A stretch of 64,000 nucleotides of DNA from Streptomyces sp. NRRL F-5630 (GTDB lineage: Bacteria; Actinomycetota; Actinomycetes; Streptomycetales; Streptomycetaceae). How positions within the stretch are numbered: the stretch's first letter is position 1; the number at the start of each line of letters is the position of its first letter. The notes under the pieces are model-generated. The model saw only the letters and a list, made by a program, of their open reading frames with translations, ran no database searches and was not told the origin of the DNA. Of this stretch, positions 21,274-30,882 are shown piece by piece. Position numbers and translations under genes: made by a program. The stretch covers positions 6,567-70,566 of the forward strand of contig NZ_JOGO01000069.1 in NCBI RefSeq assembly GCF_000719475.1, read 5' to 3'.

Positions 21274-22542
21274 GTGGGCCTTGTCGTGCAGAAGTACGGA
21301 GGCTCATCCGTTGCCGATGCCGAAGGCATCAAGCGGGTCGCCAAGCGGATCGTGGAAGCCAAGAAGAACGGCCATCAGGTCGTTGTCGTGGTGTCCGCGA
21401 TGGGTGACACGACGGACGAGTTGATCGATCTCGCGGAACAGGTGTCCCCGATGCCTCCCGGCCGCGAGATGGACATGCTGCTGACCGCGGGAGAGCGGAT
21501 CTCCATGGCACTGCTCGCCATGGCGATCAAGAACCTGGGGCACGAGGCGCAGTCCTTCACGGGCAGCCAGGCCGGGGTGATCACCGACAGCTCCCACGGC
21601 AAGGCGCGCATCATCGACGTCACGCCCGGCCGTATCCGTACGGCCGTGGACGAGGGCAACATCGCCATCGTGGCCGGTTTCCAGGGCGTGTCCCAGGAGA
21701 AGAAGGACATCACGACGCTGGGCCGCGGCGGCTCCGACACCACCGCCGTCGCGCTCGCCGCCGCCCTCGACGCCGAGGTCTGCGAGATCTACACGGACGT
21801 CGACGGCGTGTTCACCGCCGACCCGCGCGTCGTGAAGAAGGCCCGCAAGATCGACCACATCGGCTACGAGGACATGCTGGAGCTGGCAAGCTCCGGGTCG
21901 AAGGTGCTGCTCCACCGTTGTGTGGAGTACGCCCGCAGGTACGACATCCCGATCCACGTCCGCTCCTCCTTCTCGGGGCTCCAGGGCACGTGGGTCGGCC
22001 GAACGCAGGGGAACGAAGCGATGGAGCAGGCACTCATCTCCGGGGTGGCGCACGACACCTCCGAGGCGAAGATCACCGTCGTCGGGGTGCCGGACAAGCC
22101 GGGCGAGGCCGCCGCGATCTTCCGCGCGATCGCGGGCGCCGAGGTCAACATCGACATGGTGGTGCAGAACGTCTCCGCCGCGTCCACCGGCCTCACCGAC
22201 ATCTCCTTCACCCTCCCCAAGGCCGAGGGCCGCAAGGCGATCGACGCCCTGGAGAAGCTCAAGACCACCGTGGCCTTCGAGTCGCTGCGCTACGACGACC
22301 AGATCGCGAAGATCTCCCTCGTCGGCGCCGGCATGAAGACCAACCCGGGCGTCACGGCGACCTTCTTCGAGGCGCTGAGCCGCGCCAACGTCAACATCGA
22401 GCTGATCTCGACCTCCGAGATCCGCATCTCGGTCGTGACGCGCGCCGACGACGTCAACGAGGCCGTACGCGCCGTGCACACCGCCTTCGGCCTCGACAGC
22501 GACAGCGACGAGGCCGTGGTCTACGGGGGCACCGGGCGATGA
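21274..22542 (+). CDS. ask: Aspartokinase
   Basis: 422 residues, GTG start at 21274. First step of the aspartate family pathway (Lys, Thr, Met, diaminopimelate). Kinase domain: [75 protein letters not shown]. The C-terminal half carries two ACT domains for feedback control by Lys/Thr ([42 protein letters not shown]). It precedes asd by 40 bp as an operon. Like C. glutamicum lysC it has an in-frame internal start for a separate beta subunit. Confidence 0.98.
   Translation: MGLVVQKYGGSSVADAEGIKRVAKRIVEAKKNGHQVVVVVSAMGDTTDELIDLAEQVSPMPPGREMDMLLTAGERISMALLAMAIKNLGHEAQSFTGSQAGVITDSSHGKARIIDVTPGRIRTAVDEGNIAIVAGFQGVSQEKKDITTLGRGGSDTTAVALAAALDAEVCEIYTDVDGVFTADPRVVKKARKIDHIGYEDMLELASSGSKVLLHRCVEYARRYDIPIHVRSSFSGLQGTWVGRTQGNEAMEQALISGVAHDTSEAKITVVGVPDKPGEAAAIFRAIAGAEVNIDMVVQNVSAASTGLTDISFTLPKAEGRKAIDALEKLKTTVAFESLRYDDQIAKISLVGAGMKTNPGVTATFFEALSRANVNIELISTSEIRISVVTRADDVNEAVRAVHTAFGLDSDSDEAVVYGGTGR
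22021..22542 (+). other. Internal in-frame start: aspartokinase beta subunit
   Basis: ATG at codon 250 of ask, preceded by AGGGGAACGAAGCG, would give a 173-residue regulatory subunit consisting of the two ACT domains ([20 protein letters not shown]...). The position and sequence match the known internal start of actinobacterial alpha2beta2 aspartokinases. Confidence 0.7.
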
Positions 22543-22582
22543 CCCACCCGCACGGGCCGCACGGCGCACGCACGGAGGTGCC

Positions 22583-23662
22583 GTGACCGGGCGGCCCGTG
22601 CTCGCCGTGGTCGGCGCCACCGGAATCGCCGGTGGCGCCGTTCTCGGCATCCTCAGCCAGCACGCCGACATCTGGGGCGAGATCAGGCTCTTCGCCTCCG
22701 CCCGCTCCGCCGGGCGCGTCCTGAGCGTGCGCGGCACGCCCAACCGGGTCCGCGCCCTGGAGCCCGGCGTCTTCGACGGTGTCGACCTCGCGCTGTTCCT
22801 CGTTCCCGAGGACGTCGCCGAGAAGTGGGCGCCGCGCGCCGTCGAGGCGGGCGCCGTCGTCGTCGACACCTCGGCGGCCTTCCGCACCGACCCGGACGTG
22901 CCGCTCGTCGTGCCCGAGGTCAATCCGCACGCGGTACGGGCCAGGCCGCGCGGCATCGTCGCGGGTCCCCAGTGCACGACCCTCGCCATGATCGTCGCGC
23001 TCGGCGCGCTGCACGGCGAGTTCGGCCTCACGGGCCTCGTCGTCTCTACGTACGAGGCCGTCAGCGCGGCCGGCCGCGCGGGCACCGAGGCGCTGTGGGG
23101 CCAGCTCGGGACGCTCGTCGCCGAGGAACGGCGCGCGAGCGGCGCGGGGACTCCCGGCCCCGGCACGGTGCCCGGCGACGTGCGCCGCGTGCTCGGCCGG
23201 GACACCGGGCCCTTCCCCGACCCCGTCGCGCTCAACGTCGTGCCGTGGACGGGCGCGTACGCCGCCGACGGCTGGACCACGACCGAGCGGATGCTCCGCG
23301 ACGAGCCCCGCCGCGTCCTCGGCCTCCCGGCGCTCCCCGTCTCCGCGACCTGTGTGCGCGTCCCCGTCGTCACGACCCACTCGCTCACCGTCCACGCCCG
23401 CTTCGAGCACACCGTCTCCGCCGGGCGCGCCCGCGAGATCCTGGCCACGGCGCCCGGTGTCGTCCTCATCGACGACCCCGGGAACGGCGAGTACCCGACG
23501 CCCGTCGACGCGGCGGGGACCGACCCCGCGTGGGTCGGGCGCGTGCGCGCGGACGCCGACGACCCGCACGCGCTCGACTTCTTCGTGTGCGCCGACAATG
23601 TGCGCAAGGGAAGAGCGCTCAACGCGGTGCAGATCGCCGAGCTGGTCGTGGGAGCCCGCTGA
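22583..23662 (+). CDS. asd: Aspartate-semialdehyde dehydrogenase
   Basis: 359 residues, GTG at 22583 with CACGGAGGTGCC upstream. Reduces aspartyl phosphate to aspartate semialdehyde. The NADP-binding start VVGATGIAGGAVLGIL, the catalytic cysteine in VAGPQCTTLAM and the STYEAVSAAGRAGTEAL substrate segment are intact; RVPVVTTHSLTVHARFE holds the later active-site His region. Directly follows ask, so both feed lysine and diaminopimelate synthesis. Confidence 0.95.
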   Translation: MTGRPVLAVVGATGIAGGAVLGILSQHADIWGEIRLFASARSAGRVLSVRGTPNRVRALEPGVFDGVDLALFLVPEDVAEKWAPRAVEAGAVVVDTSAAFRTDPDVPLVVPEVNPHAVRARPRGIVAGPQCTTLAMIVALGALHGEFGLTGLVVSTYEAVSAAGRAGTEALWGQLGTLVAEERRASGAGTPGPGTVPGDVRRVLGRDTGPFPDPVALNVVPWTGAYAADGWTTTERMLRDEPRRVLGLPALPVSATCVRVPVVTTHSLTVHARFEHTVSAGRAREILATAPGVVLIDDPGNGEYPTPVDAAGTDPAWVGRVRADADDPHALDFFVCADNVRKGRALNAVQIAELVVGAR

Positions 23663-24072
23663 CGGGGCGTGAGCGGGCGCTGATCAGGGCGAACGCCCGG
23701 GGACGCGCGGGAGGGACGGGCGCGGGCCGTACGTCCCTCTCCGCCCGAAATGGGGGCCCGTTGTGACGAAGTCGTGACGTTCCCGTGTGCGACTGTGCCC
23801 CGGTCGCCCTTGTGCCGCCTCGCCTCCACCACGGACGATGCGAGTTCGCTCTCCCGCAACCGCGCACGGTGGGCCCGACGTCTCCCCCCACATCAGGAAC
23901 GCCGCACGGTCCCCACGACGCGAGGGGCGCGCAGGGGGGCGTGAGCACGGGGGTGTTCCGACACGGGGAGGAAGAAGCGGGTGCGGGTGAGGGTGAGGGG
24001 GGCGGAAGGGGCCGGTCGGCGACGTCTCGGATCGCCGTACAACCCCGAGGGGGGCAGCGGTGTCAAACAACC
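23663..24072. other. 410-bp intergenic region with a terminator-like hairpin
   Basis: A stem GAGGGACG (23711-23718) / CGTCCCTC (23732-23739) lies about 50 bp after asd and may end the ask-asd transcript. The rest should contain the promoter of the sigma factor gene; no other gene is supported. Confidence 0.45.
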
Positions 24073-24747
24073 GTGGCTGAGGTTCTCGAATTCACGACGG
24101 CGCGCGTGGCGCCCCTCCCGCTGCGTCCTCCGGGCCGCCGCAGGCCGGTCCGCGCTCCCGGCAGCATGCCGGTGATCGCGCCGATGCCCCTGACCAGGCC
24201 CTCCGTTCCGCGGCAGCGGGCCGCGGACGAGACGGAGACGGAGGCCCCGGCGGTCGGCACGACCGTGGACCACCTCACCGAGACGTACCGCGCCCACTAC
24301 CGCTCGCTGCTCGGCCTCGCCGCGCTGCTCCTCGACGACACCGCCTCGTGCGAGGACGTCGTGCAGGAGGCGTTCATCCGCGTGCACTCCGCGCGCAAGC
24401 GCGTGCGCGATCCCGAGAAGACCCTCGCCTACCTGCGCCAGACCGTCGTGAACCTCTCGCGGTCCACGCTGCGCCGCCGCATCCTCGGCCTCAAGCTCCT
24501 CTCGAAGCCGATGCCGGACATGGCGAGCGCGGAGGAGGGGGCGTACGACCTCCTGGAGCGCGACGACCTCATCAAGGCGATGCGCGGGCTCCAGCGCAGG
24601 CAGCGCGAGGTGCTCGTGCTGCGGTACTTCGCCGATATGACGGAGGCGCAGGTCGCCGAGACGCTCGGTGTCTCGGTCGGTTCCGTGAAGGCGTACGGCT
24701 CGCGCGGGATCGCCGCGCTGCGCGTCGCGATGGGAGCCGTGAAGTGA
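24073..24747 (+). CDS. SigE-family ECF-type RNA polymerase sigma factor
   Basis: About 224 residues from the GTG at 24073 (protein VAEVLEF...); the ATG at 24166 (MPVIAPMPLT) is a credible alternative and the start is unsettled since neither has a good ribosome site. Region 2 is LTETYRAHYRSLLGLAALLL, CEDVVQEAFIRVHSARKRV and TLAYLRQTVVNLSRS; region 4 is MRGLQRRQREVLVLRYFADM and EAQVAETLGVSVGSVKAYGSRG. The next gene starts in a GTGA overlap and encodes a one-TM protein, so a sigma/anti-sigma-like pair is likely. Confidence 0.88.
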   Translation: MAEVLEFTTARVAPLPLRPPGRRRPVRAPGSMPVIAPMPLTRPSVPRQRAADETETEAPAVGTTVDHLTETYRAHYRSLLGLAALLLDDTASCEDVVQEAFIRVHSARKRVRDPEKTLAYLRQTVVNLSRSTLRRRILGLKLLSKPMPDMASAEEGAYDLLERDDLIKAMRGLQRRQREVLVLRYFADMTEAQVAETLGVSVGSVKAYGSRGIAALRVAMGAVK

Positions 24748-26054
24748 CGGCGGGCGAGGGCACCAGGAAGGACGGGACCCGGCGGGAGGGGTCCCCGGAG
24801 GACGGAGCCCGGCGGGAGGGGCCCCGGGAGGAGAAGGGCACGGCGGTGAGCGGCGGCAGGACACCGGGGGCGGCAGGAGCTTCGGAGGAGCCGGGAGGGG
24901 GCGACGAGAGGGAGACGCCCGTTGCCGGTCCCGGGTCGGCGGACTCCCCGTCAGCGGACGCAGCCCCCGTGGACCCCGCCCCGGAGGAGGACCCCGTCCC
25001 GGCAGCCCCCGCCGCGCCCGATCCGTCCTTCGACGAGGACGACGTGCGCGCCCTGTTCCGGGGCGCGGTGGGCGGCCTCACGCCCGGTGAAGGGGCGCTC
25101 GACCGGCTCCAGGCCGCCGTGCCGGCCCGCCGGGCCCGCAAGCGGCAGACGCTCGTCGGGGTCGCGGCGGCCGTGGTCCTCCTCGGTACGGCGATCCCCG
25201 CCGCCGTCCACGTCGCCGCGGCGCCGGGCCACGAGGCCGACCCGGCGATGGCGGGCAGCAGCCAGGACGCGCGCACCCCGTACTCGGCCGGGACGGAGCG
25301 GCACGAGAGCGACGAGCACGAGGAGAACGGCGGCCGGAGCGCCTCGCCGCACTCCTCCGCGGGCGGGAGGCACCGGGACACCGGGAGCGGCGCACCGGAG
25401 CCGGGCACGCACCCCTCCGCCGGTACGGTCTTCGCCGACGCCCCCCGCTGCGAGCCGACGCAACTCGGCGACGCCGCGGCGGACCGCGGCTCCCCGGCCG
25501 CCGACGGCACCGTCTACGGCAGCTTCCGCGTCGCGAACATCTCCGGCGAGAAGTGCGCCGTCACCTCGCCGGGTGAGGTGCAGGTCGTGGTCCTCGGCGG
25601 CGCGGCCCGTACGACCGTGCCCGTCGTCCAGCACCAGGAGGGCGACGCGGCCGGGGGCCTCCCCGGCCCCTCGCGGTCGGTCCAGGCGCTGCTGCTCGAT
25701 CCGGGGCAGTCGTACGAGGTGCGGTTCGCGTTCGTACCGGACGCCACGTGTCCGAGCGGCGGCCCGACGCAGGCCCCCGGCGATCCCGATCCCTCGTCCC
25801 CGCCCCCGGTCGATCCGTCCCAGCCCCCCGCCGAGGGCGGCGGCTCGGGCTCGTCCCCCGACAACGCGGCGCCGCTCGACCAGACCACGACCCAGTTCTC
25901 CCGGCGCGTCCCGGTCGACGACACCCCTCCGACCGCCACGGTCGAGGTCACGCACAACGCGGCCCCGGGCGGCCCCGTCACCAACACGACGATCCCCGAC
26001 TCCTGCCCCGGCACGCTCTACCGCACGGGCCTCCTCCCGGCAGACGGCGGCTGA
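24744..26054 (+). CDS. One-TM protein coupled to the sigma factor, candidate anti-sigma partner
   Basis: 436 residues, GTG at 24744 overlapping the sigma factor stop (GTGA). The cytoplasmic N-terminal part is low-complexity (Glu/Gly/Pro) and ends with FDEDDVRALFRGAVGGLTPG and LDRLQAAVPARRARKRQ; one membrane helix follows (LVGVAAAVVLLGTAIPAAVHVA, about residues 135-157). The extracellular part has a charged/His-rich linker and a domain with two cysteines in CEPTQLG and KCAVTSPGEV that resembles secreted DUF4232-like folds, then a Pro-rich tail and a final Cys. No canonical zinc anti-sigma HxxxCxxC motif is seen; the role as anti-sigma is inferred from position. Confidence 0.7.
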   Translation: MTAGEGTRKDGTRREGSPEDGARREGPREEKGTAVSGGRTPGAAGASEEPGGGDERETPVAGPGSADSPSADAAPVDPAPEEDPVPAAPAAPDPSFDEDDVRALFRGAVGGLTPGEGALDRLQAAVPARRARKRQTLVGVAAAVVLLGTAIPAAVHVAAAPGHEADPAMAGSSQDARTPYSAGTERHESDEHEENGGRSASPHSSAGGRHRDTGSGAPEPGTHPSAGTVFADAPRCEPTQLGDAAADRGSPAADGTVYGSFRVANISGEKCAVTSPGEVQVVVLGGAARTTVPVVQHQEGDAAGGLPGPSRSVQALLLDPGQSYEVRFAFVPDATCPSGGPTQAPGDPDPSSPPPVDPSQPPAEGGGSGSSPDNAAPLDQTTTQFSRRVPVDDTPPTATVEVTHNAAPGGPVTNTTIPDSCPGTLYRTGLLPADGG

Positions 26055-26285
26055 GCGCGGCAGACGGCGGCTGACGGCAAGGCGGCCCCCCGTCAGGGCA
26101 GCTCGCCCTCGCCCACCTCGCGCCCCTCAAGGCGGTTGGGCGGCCGGGTGGTGTCGCCGCCGCTCCCGGCCCGCGCGCCGCCGCCTCCCGCCCTGCCCTG
26201 CCCTCGCCGGTTCGCCCCCGTCCCGCCGCGTGCCGGGGCCTCTTCCCCCGGCCCCCCTTCGGCTGTCGCGGGTTGTGGGCATAAG

Positions 26286-26313
26286 GTAAGCCTTACTTAT
26301 TTGTAAGCCTTAC
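26286..26313. promoter_or_regulatory. Two tandem iron boxes (DmdR/IdeR-type)
   Basis: The 11-bp dyad GTAAGCCTTAC occurs at 26286-26296 and again at 26303-26313, 17 bp apart, within TAAGGTAAGCCTTACTTAT-like context that resembles the TTAGGTTAGGCTAACCTAA box of actinobacterial iron repressors. It lies 37-64 bp before the siderophore-binding lipoprotein ATG, so the whole importer operon is probably repressed by Fe(II)-DmdR. Confidence 0.8.
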
Positions 26314-26349
26314 GTATGTGCTCGACAGTTGAACCACAGCGAGGACCCC

Positions 26350-27408
26350 ATGTCTTTTCGGCGCCGTTCCACGGCAGCGGCGGCTCTCGCCGTCGTCGCC
26401 GCCCTGTCCCTGACGGCGTGCGGCGGTGGTGACTCCGGCGACGCGAAGAGCGCGAGCGGCGACAGCTCGGCCGCCGCGGGCACGAAGGACTCGAAGTCCG
26501 TCGCGCAGGGCGGCAAGGACTTCGGGGACGCCGCCGCGCAGACCGCCGCGCTCGGCACCGACGCGAAGGCCGGGCAGTTCCCGCGCACCGTCAAGCACGC
26601 GATGGGCAGCACCGAGATCAAGTCCGCGCCGAAGCGCGTCGTCGTCCTCGATGTCGGCGAGCTGGACAACGTCGTCTCGCTCGGCATCGAGCCGGTCGGC
26701 CTCGCGCCCACCGAGGGCTCGCCCGAACTGCCCTCGTACCTCAAGGGCAAGGCGGGCAAGCCGAAGAACGTCGGCACCATCAACAGCCTCAACCTGGAGG
26801 CCATCGCCGCCCTCAAGCCGGACCTGATCCTGGGCAGCCGGCTCCGGGCCGCCAACTCCTACGACGAGCTGTCGAAGATCGCCCCGACCGTCTTCTCGAT
26901 CCGCCCCGGGTTCACGTGGAAGGAGAACTACCTCCTCAACGCCGCCGCGCTCGACAAGACCGCCCAGGCGAAGGCGAACCTGGCCGCCTACGAGAAGCGC
27001 GCGAAGTCCCTCGGCGACAAGCTCGGCGCCCACAAGCCGACCGTCTCGATGGTCCGTTACCTGCCCGACGGCGTCATCCGCCTCTACGCGAACGACTCCT
27101 TCATCGGCACGATCCTCAAGGACGTCGGCATCCCGCGCCCGAAGAACCAGGACATCCCGGACCTCGCCGCCGAGATCAGCGCCGAGAACATCGACAAGGC
27201 CGACGCCGACTGGATCTTCACGGGCGTCTACGGCGACCCGAAGGCCACCGACAAGACCAAGGCCCAGGGCAACCCGCTGTGGAAGAACCTGAAGGCCGTC
27301 AAGGACGGACACGCCTTCGACGTCCCCGACGAGACCTGGTACCTGGGCCTCGGCGTCACGGCCGCGAACGCCGTGCTGGACGATCTCGCGGAGCACCTGA
27401 CAGCCTGA
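26350..27408 (+). CDS. Iron-siderophore ABC transporter substrate-binding lipoprotein
   Basis: 352 residues. Signal peptide with lipobox LSLTAC (Cys at about residue 21), a Gly/Ser/Asp-rich linker, then a FecB/FhuD-type binding domain: APKRVVVLDVGELDNVVSLGIEPVG, LNLEAIAALKPDLILGSRL, YDELSKIAPTVFSI, and VRYLPDGVIRLYANDSFIGTIL (split), ending in the closing helix GVTAANAVLDDLAEHL. GAGGA lies before the ATG at 26350. First gene of a four-gene importer operon behind tandem iron boxes. Confidence 0.94.
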   Translation: MSFRRRSTAAAALAVVAALSLTACGGGDSGDAKSASGDSSAAAGTKDSKSVAQGGKDFGDAAAQTAALGTDAKAGQFPRTVKHAMGSTEIKSAPKRVVVLDVGELDNVVSLGIEPVGLAPTEGSPELPSYLKGKAGKPKNVGTINSLNLEAIAALKPDLILGSRLRAANSYDELSKIAPTVFSIRPGFTWKENYLLNAAALDKTAQAKANLAAYEKRAKSLGDKLGAHKPTVSMVRYLPDGVIRLYANDSFIGTILKDVGIPRPKNQDIPDLAAEISAENIDKADADWIFTGVYGDPKATDKTKAQGNPLWKNLKAVKDGHAFDVPDETWYLGLGVTAANAVLDDLAEHLTA

Positions 27409-27481
27409 GGCCGCACCAGCGAGGGCCGGACGGCCGGGCGGCGACGGCCGGGCGGCGGCAGCAGGGGAGGGAAAGTACGCC

Positions 27482-28630
27482 ATGGGGTCACCTGCCCCAC
27501 GCACCGGGGCGGGCGCCCCACGACCGGGAGTGCCCGAACCCCGGACCGGCGGTCCCGCGGCCGGCACCGGCGACCGCGCACCCCGTCCGGGCGGTCCCGC
27601 GCCCCGTCCGGGCCCGGCCCCCCGCGCCGTGCCCGCCACCCGGCGCCGCCTCGCGTGGTTGCTCGCCGGGACGCTGATCTTGCTGCTCGCCGTGCTCCTC
27701 AGCCTCGCCGTGGGCAGCCGTCAGGTCGCTCCCGGCGAGGTGTTCTCGGCGCTCCTGCACGGCGGGACGAGCGACGACGCGCAGGTCGTACGGGCCTTCC
27801 GCGTGCCCCGCACCGTCCTCGGCGTCCTCGCCGGAGCGGCCCTCGCGCTCGCCGGGACCGTCATGCAGGGCGTCACGCGCAACCCGATCGCCGAGCCGGG
27901 CGTCCTCGGCGTGAGCCAGGGCGCCTCGGTGGGCGTCGTGTGCGCGATCGCCTTCGCCGGGGCGCACAGCCTGACCGGGTACGTGTGGTTCGCCTTCGCG
28001 GGCGCGGGCCTCGCCTCGGCCGGCGTGTACGCGGTCGCGAGCAGCGGGCGCGGCGGCGCCTCGCCCGTACGGCTCGCGCTCGCTGGCGCCGCGATGAACG
28101 CCCTGCTCGCCTCCGTCACCTCCGGGATCGTCACGACGAACGCCCGCGCGCTCGACGAGTTCCGCTACTGGCAGGTCGGTTCGCTCAACGGGCGCGGCAG
28201 CGAGATCATCGGCCAGATCTGGCCCTTCCTGCTCGCCGGGGCCCTCCTCGTCCTCGCCATGGCCCGCGGTCTCGACGCGCTCGCGCTCGGCGACGACGCC
28301 GCGAAGAACCTCGGCCACCACGTCGGCCTCCTGCGCGTCCTCGGCGCGCTCGGCGCGACCGTCCTCACCGGGGCCGCCGTCGCGGCCGTGGGCCCGATCG
28401 CCTTCACCGGGCTCGCCGTGCCGCACATCGCGCGCGCCCTCGTCGGCACCGCGCACCGCTGGGTGCTGCCGCTCGCGGCGCTCCTCGGGCCCGCGATGAT
28501 CCTGCTCTCCGATGTCGTCGGGCGCGTCCTCTTCCCGCCCTCGGAGGTCCCCGTGGCCGTCATGACCGCGCTCATCGGCGTGCCCTTCCTCATCGTCCTG
28601 GTGCGCCGCAAGGGGGCGGTCTCGGCATGA
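27482..28630 (+). CDS. FecCD-family siderophore permease 1
   Basis: 382 residues. An unusual Pro/Gly/Arg-rich N-terminal extension of about 55 residues precedes the first membrane helix (LAWLLAGTLILLLAVLLSLAVG). Family motifs: RVPRTVLGVLAGAALALAGTVMQ (split), TRNPIAEPGVLGVSQGASVG, FRYWQVGSLNGRG and GPIAFTGLAVPHIAR with the EAA-like coupling region. About nine or ten membrane helices. ATG at 27482; its stop overlaps the second permease start (ATGA). Confidence 0.94.
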   Translation: MGSPAPRTGAGAPRPGVPEPRTGGPAAGTGDRAPRPGGPAPRPGPAPRAVPATRRRLAWLLAGTLILLLAVLLSLAVGSRQVAPGEVFSALLHGGTSDDAQVVRAFRVPRTVLGVLAGAALALAGTVMQGVTRNPIAEPGVLGVSQGASVGVVCAIAFAGAHSLTGYVWFAFAGAGLASAGVYAVASSGRGGASPVRLALAGAAMNALLASVTSGIVTTNARALDEFRYWQVGSLNGRGSEIIGQIWPFLLAGALLVLAMARGLDALALGDDAAKNLGHHVGLLRVLGALGATVLTGAAVAAVGPIAFTGLAVPHIARALVGTAHRWVLPLAALLGPAMILLSDVVGRVLFPPSEVPVAVMTALIGVPFLIVLVRRKGAVSA

Positions 28631-29697
28631 GCACGACCCCCGTGCCGGGCCTGCGCCCCGTCGGCCACCTCCTCGTCCGGCGCCGCCGCGCGAGCTTCCT
28701 CGTCCACCGCCGCACCGTCCTCGTCGCGACCGCGCTCGCCGTGCTCCTCGCCGCCGCCGTCGTGCTCTCGCTGTGCTGGGGCGAGTTCTGGGTCGCGCCG
28801 CGCGAGGTCGTACGGGTCCTCCTCGGGCAGCCGAGCCAGGCCGAACTGGTCGTGGGCACCCTGCGCCTGCCCCGGCTCGTGCTCGGGCTCCTGGCGGGCG
28901 CGGCCTTCGCCGTCGCGGGCGCGCTCGTGCAGACCGTCGCGCGCAACCCGCTCGCGAGCCCCGACGTCATCGGCGTCACGCACGGCGCGGGCGCGGCGAC
29001 CGTCGCCGCGATGAGCTTCGGCCTCGTACCGGCCGGGCAGCTCCCGTACGTGTCCATCGTGGGCGGGCTCGCCGCCGCGCTCCTCGTCCACGTCTGCGCC
29101 TGGCGCGGCGGGCTGCGATCCTCGCGCTTCGTCCTCATCGGGATCGGGGTCTCGGTCGCGCTCGGCTCGGTCATCCAGCTACTGCTCACGAAGGGGGACT
29201 ACCTCGTCGCCCAGCAGTCGAAGGTGTGGCTCACCGGCTCGCTCAACGGGCGCGGCTACCAGGAGGCGTGGCCGCTGGTCGTCACGCTGCTCGTGGCCGT
29301 CCCCGCGACCGTGTGGGCCGCGCGCGCCCAGCGCGGCGCCTCCTTCGACGACGACACGGCGACCGCGCTCGGCATCAGCCTGAACCGCACCCGTCTGGGC
29401 CTGACCGTGATCGGCGTCGTCCTCGCCTCGGTGGCGACGGGTGCCGCGGGCCCGGTCGACTTCGTCGCGCTCCTCGCCCCGCAGATCGCGCGGCGGCTGA
29501 CCCGTACCGCGCAGATCCCGCTGCTCACGGCGGCGTTCACGGGCGCGCTCCTCGTCACCGTCGCCGACCTGCTCGCCCGCCGCCTCTTCTCGCCCGTCGA
29601 ACTGCCGGTCGGCGTGCTCACCGCGGCCGTGGGCGCCCCGTACCTGATGTGGCTGATCATCCGCACCCGCGGCCGTACCGGAGGTGTTCCCTCGTGA
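28627..29697 (+). CDS. FecCD-family siderophore permease 2
   Basis: 356 residues, partner of the preceding permease. Motifs: LRLPRLVLGLLAGAAFAVAG, ARNPLASPDVIGVTHGAGAA, KVWLTGSLNGRGY and GPVDFVALLAPQIARRL. ATG overlaps the upstream stop and its own stop overlaps the ATPase GTG (GTGA), so all three are translationally coupled. Confidence 0.94.
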   Translation: MSTTPVPGLRPVGHLLVRRRRASFLVHRRTVLVATALAVLLAAAVVLSLCWGEFWVAPREVVRVLLGQPSQAELVVGTLRLPRLVLGLLAGAAFAVAGALVQTVARNPLASPDVIGVTHGAGAATVAAMSFGLVPAGQLPYVSIVGGLAAALLVHVCAWRGGLRSSRFVLIGIGVSVALGSVIQLLLTKGDYLVAQQSKVWLTGSLNGRGYQEAWPLVVTLLVAVPATVWAARAQRGASFDDDTATALGISLNRTRLGLTVIGVVLASVATGAAGPVDFVALLAPQIARRLTRTAQIPLLTAAFTGALLVTVADLLARRLFSPVELPVGVLTAAVGAPYLMWLIIRTRGRTGGVPS

Positions 29698-30527
29698 GCC
29701 GACCCCCCGCCACCGCGGTGGCCGCTCCCGCCACCCGTCTCGCCGCGCGCGGCCTGCGCCTCGGCTACGACACCGGCCGTGTCGTCGTCGACGACCTCGA
29801 CGTCGAGATCCCCGACGGCAAGGTCACCGTCGTCGTCGGCCCCAACGCCTGCGGCAAGTCCACGCTCCTGCGCGCGCTCGGCCGGCTCCTCAAGCCGCGC
29901 GCGGGCACGGTCCTGCTCGACGGCGCCGACCTCGCCCGCGCCCCCGGCAAGGAGACCGCCCGCACGATCGGCGTCCTGCCGCAGACCCCGCAGCCGCCGG
30001 ACGGCATCACCGTCGCCGACCTCGTCGCGCGCGGCCGTCAGCCGCACCAGAAGTGGTGGCAGCAGTGGTCCGAGGACGACGAGCGCGCGGTGACGGAGGC
30101 GCTGGAGCGCACCGGCACGGCCCAGCTCGCCGAGCGCCTCGTCGACGAGCTCTCGGGCGGCCAGCGGCAGCGCGTGTGGATCGCGATGGCCCTCGCCCAG
30201 GAGACGGACCTGCTCCTGCTCGACGAGCCGACGACGTACCTCGACATGGCCCACCAGGTCGAGGTCCTGGACCTCGTCCGCCGCCTCAACCACGAGCGCG
30301 GGCGCACGGTCGTCGCTGTCCTCCACGACCTCAACCAGGCGGTCCGCTACGGAGACCACCTGATCGCAATGAAGGCGGGCCGGATCATCGCGCAGGGCGA
30401 CCCCGCGGAGATCATCACGGCCGAGCTGGTGCGGGAGGTCTTCGGCCTGGACGCGGTCGTGGTCCCGGACCCGGTGACGGGCGGCCCGCTGGTGGTGCCG
30501 GGGATGGGGTGGCGCAAGGGGGAGTGA
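29694..30527 (+). CDS. Iron-siderophore ABC transporter ATPase
   Basis: 277 residues. Walker A GPNACGKSTLL, Q-loop in VLPQTPQPP, ABC signature LSGGQRQRVWIAMAL, Walker B DLLLLDEPTTYLDM and the H-loop VLHDLNQAVRYGDH are all intact and of FepC/FhuC type. GTG start in GTGA overlap with the second permease. It powers import of a ferric siderophore; no biosynthesis genes are nearby, so this may be a xenosiderophore system or serve a pathway encoded elsewhere. Confidence 0.96.
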   Translation: MSRPPATAVAAPATRLAARGLRLGYDTGRVVVDDLDVEIPDGKVTVVVGPNACGKSTLLRALGRLLKPRAGTVLLDGADLARAPGKETARTIGVLPQTPQPPDGITVADLVARGRQPHQKWWQQWSEDDERAVTEALERTGTAQLAERLVDELSGGQRQRVWIAMALAQETDLLLLDEPTTYLDMAHQVEVLDLVRRLNHERGRTVVAVLHDLNQAVRYGDHLIAMKAGRIIAQGDPAEIITAELVREVFGLDAVVVPDPVTGGPLVVPGMGWRKGE

Positions 30528-30627
30528 GCGGTACGGGGGCACGCGTGCCGCGGGCGCGGGTGTCAGCGCGCGGGAGCCGGGTACCCCCTCGGTGACCGGC
30601 TACGACGACGAGCGGAAGGAGCACCAC

Positions 30628-30819
30628 GTGCCGCACGACGCGAAGCAGGAGAAGCCCGGGGACGGGAAGACACCCCGCACGGCCGCGCAGGAGATCCGCG
30701 AAGAGGCCGAGAAGGCCGCCGAGGACGTCGGGGGCGCGCACCCGCGCCACCCGGGCGAGAGCGGAGACGCCCTGCGCCCGAACGTGGAGCAGGAGGAATC
30801 GGCCCGCGAGGAGACGTGA
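30628..30819 (+). CDS. Small acidic hydrophilic protein
   Basis: 63 residues from a GTG at 30628 preceded by GGAAGGAGCACCAC, a strong ribosome site; an in-frame GTG at 30592 is less well placed. The sequence is Glu/Lys/His-rich (PHDAKQEKPGDGKTPRTAAQ, EIREEAEKAAEDVGG, LRPNVEQEESAREE) with one predicted helix and otherwise disordered. No family recognised. It lies between the importer ATPase and the SURF1 gene. Confidence 0.6.
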   Translation: MPHDAKQEKPGDGKTPRTAAQEIREEAEKAAEDVGGAHPRHPGESGDALRPNVEQEESAREET

Positions 30820-30882
30820 GCGGAGCCGGCCGACGAGAGGGCCTGAGCCGAGCCCGCCCGCGAGGGGAGGCGATCCGCCGCC

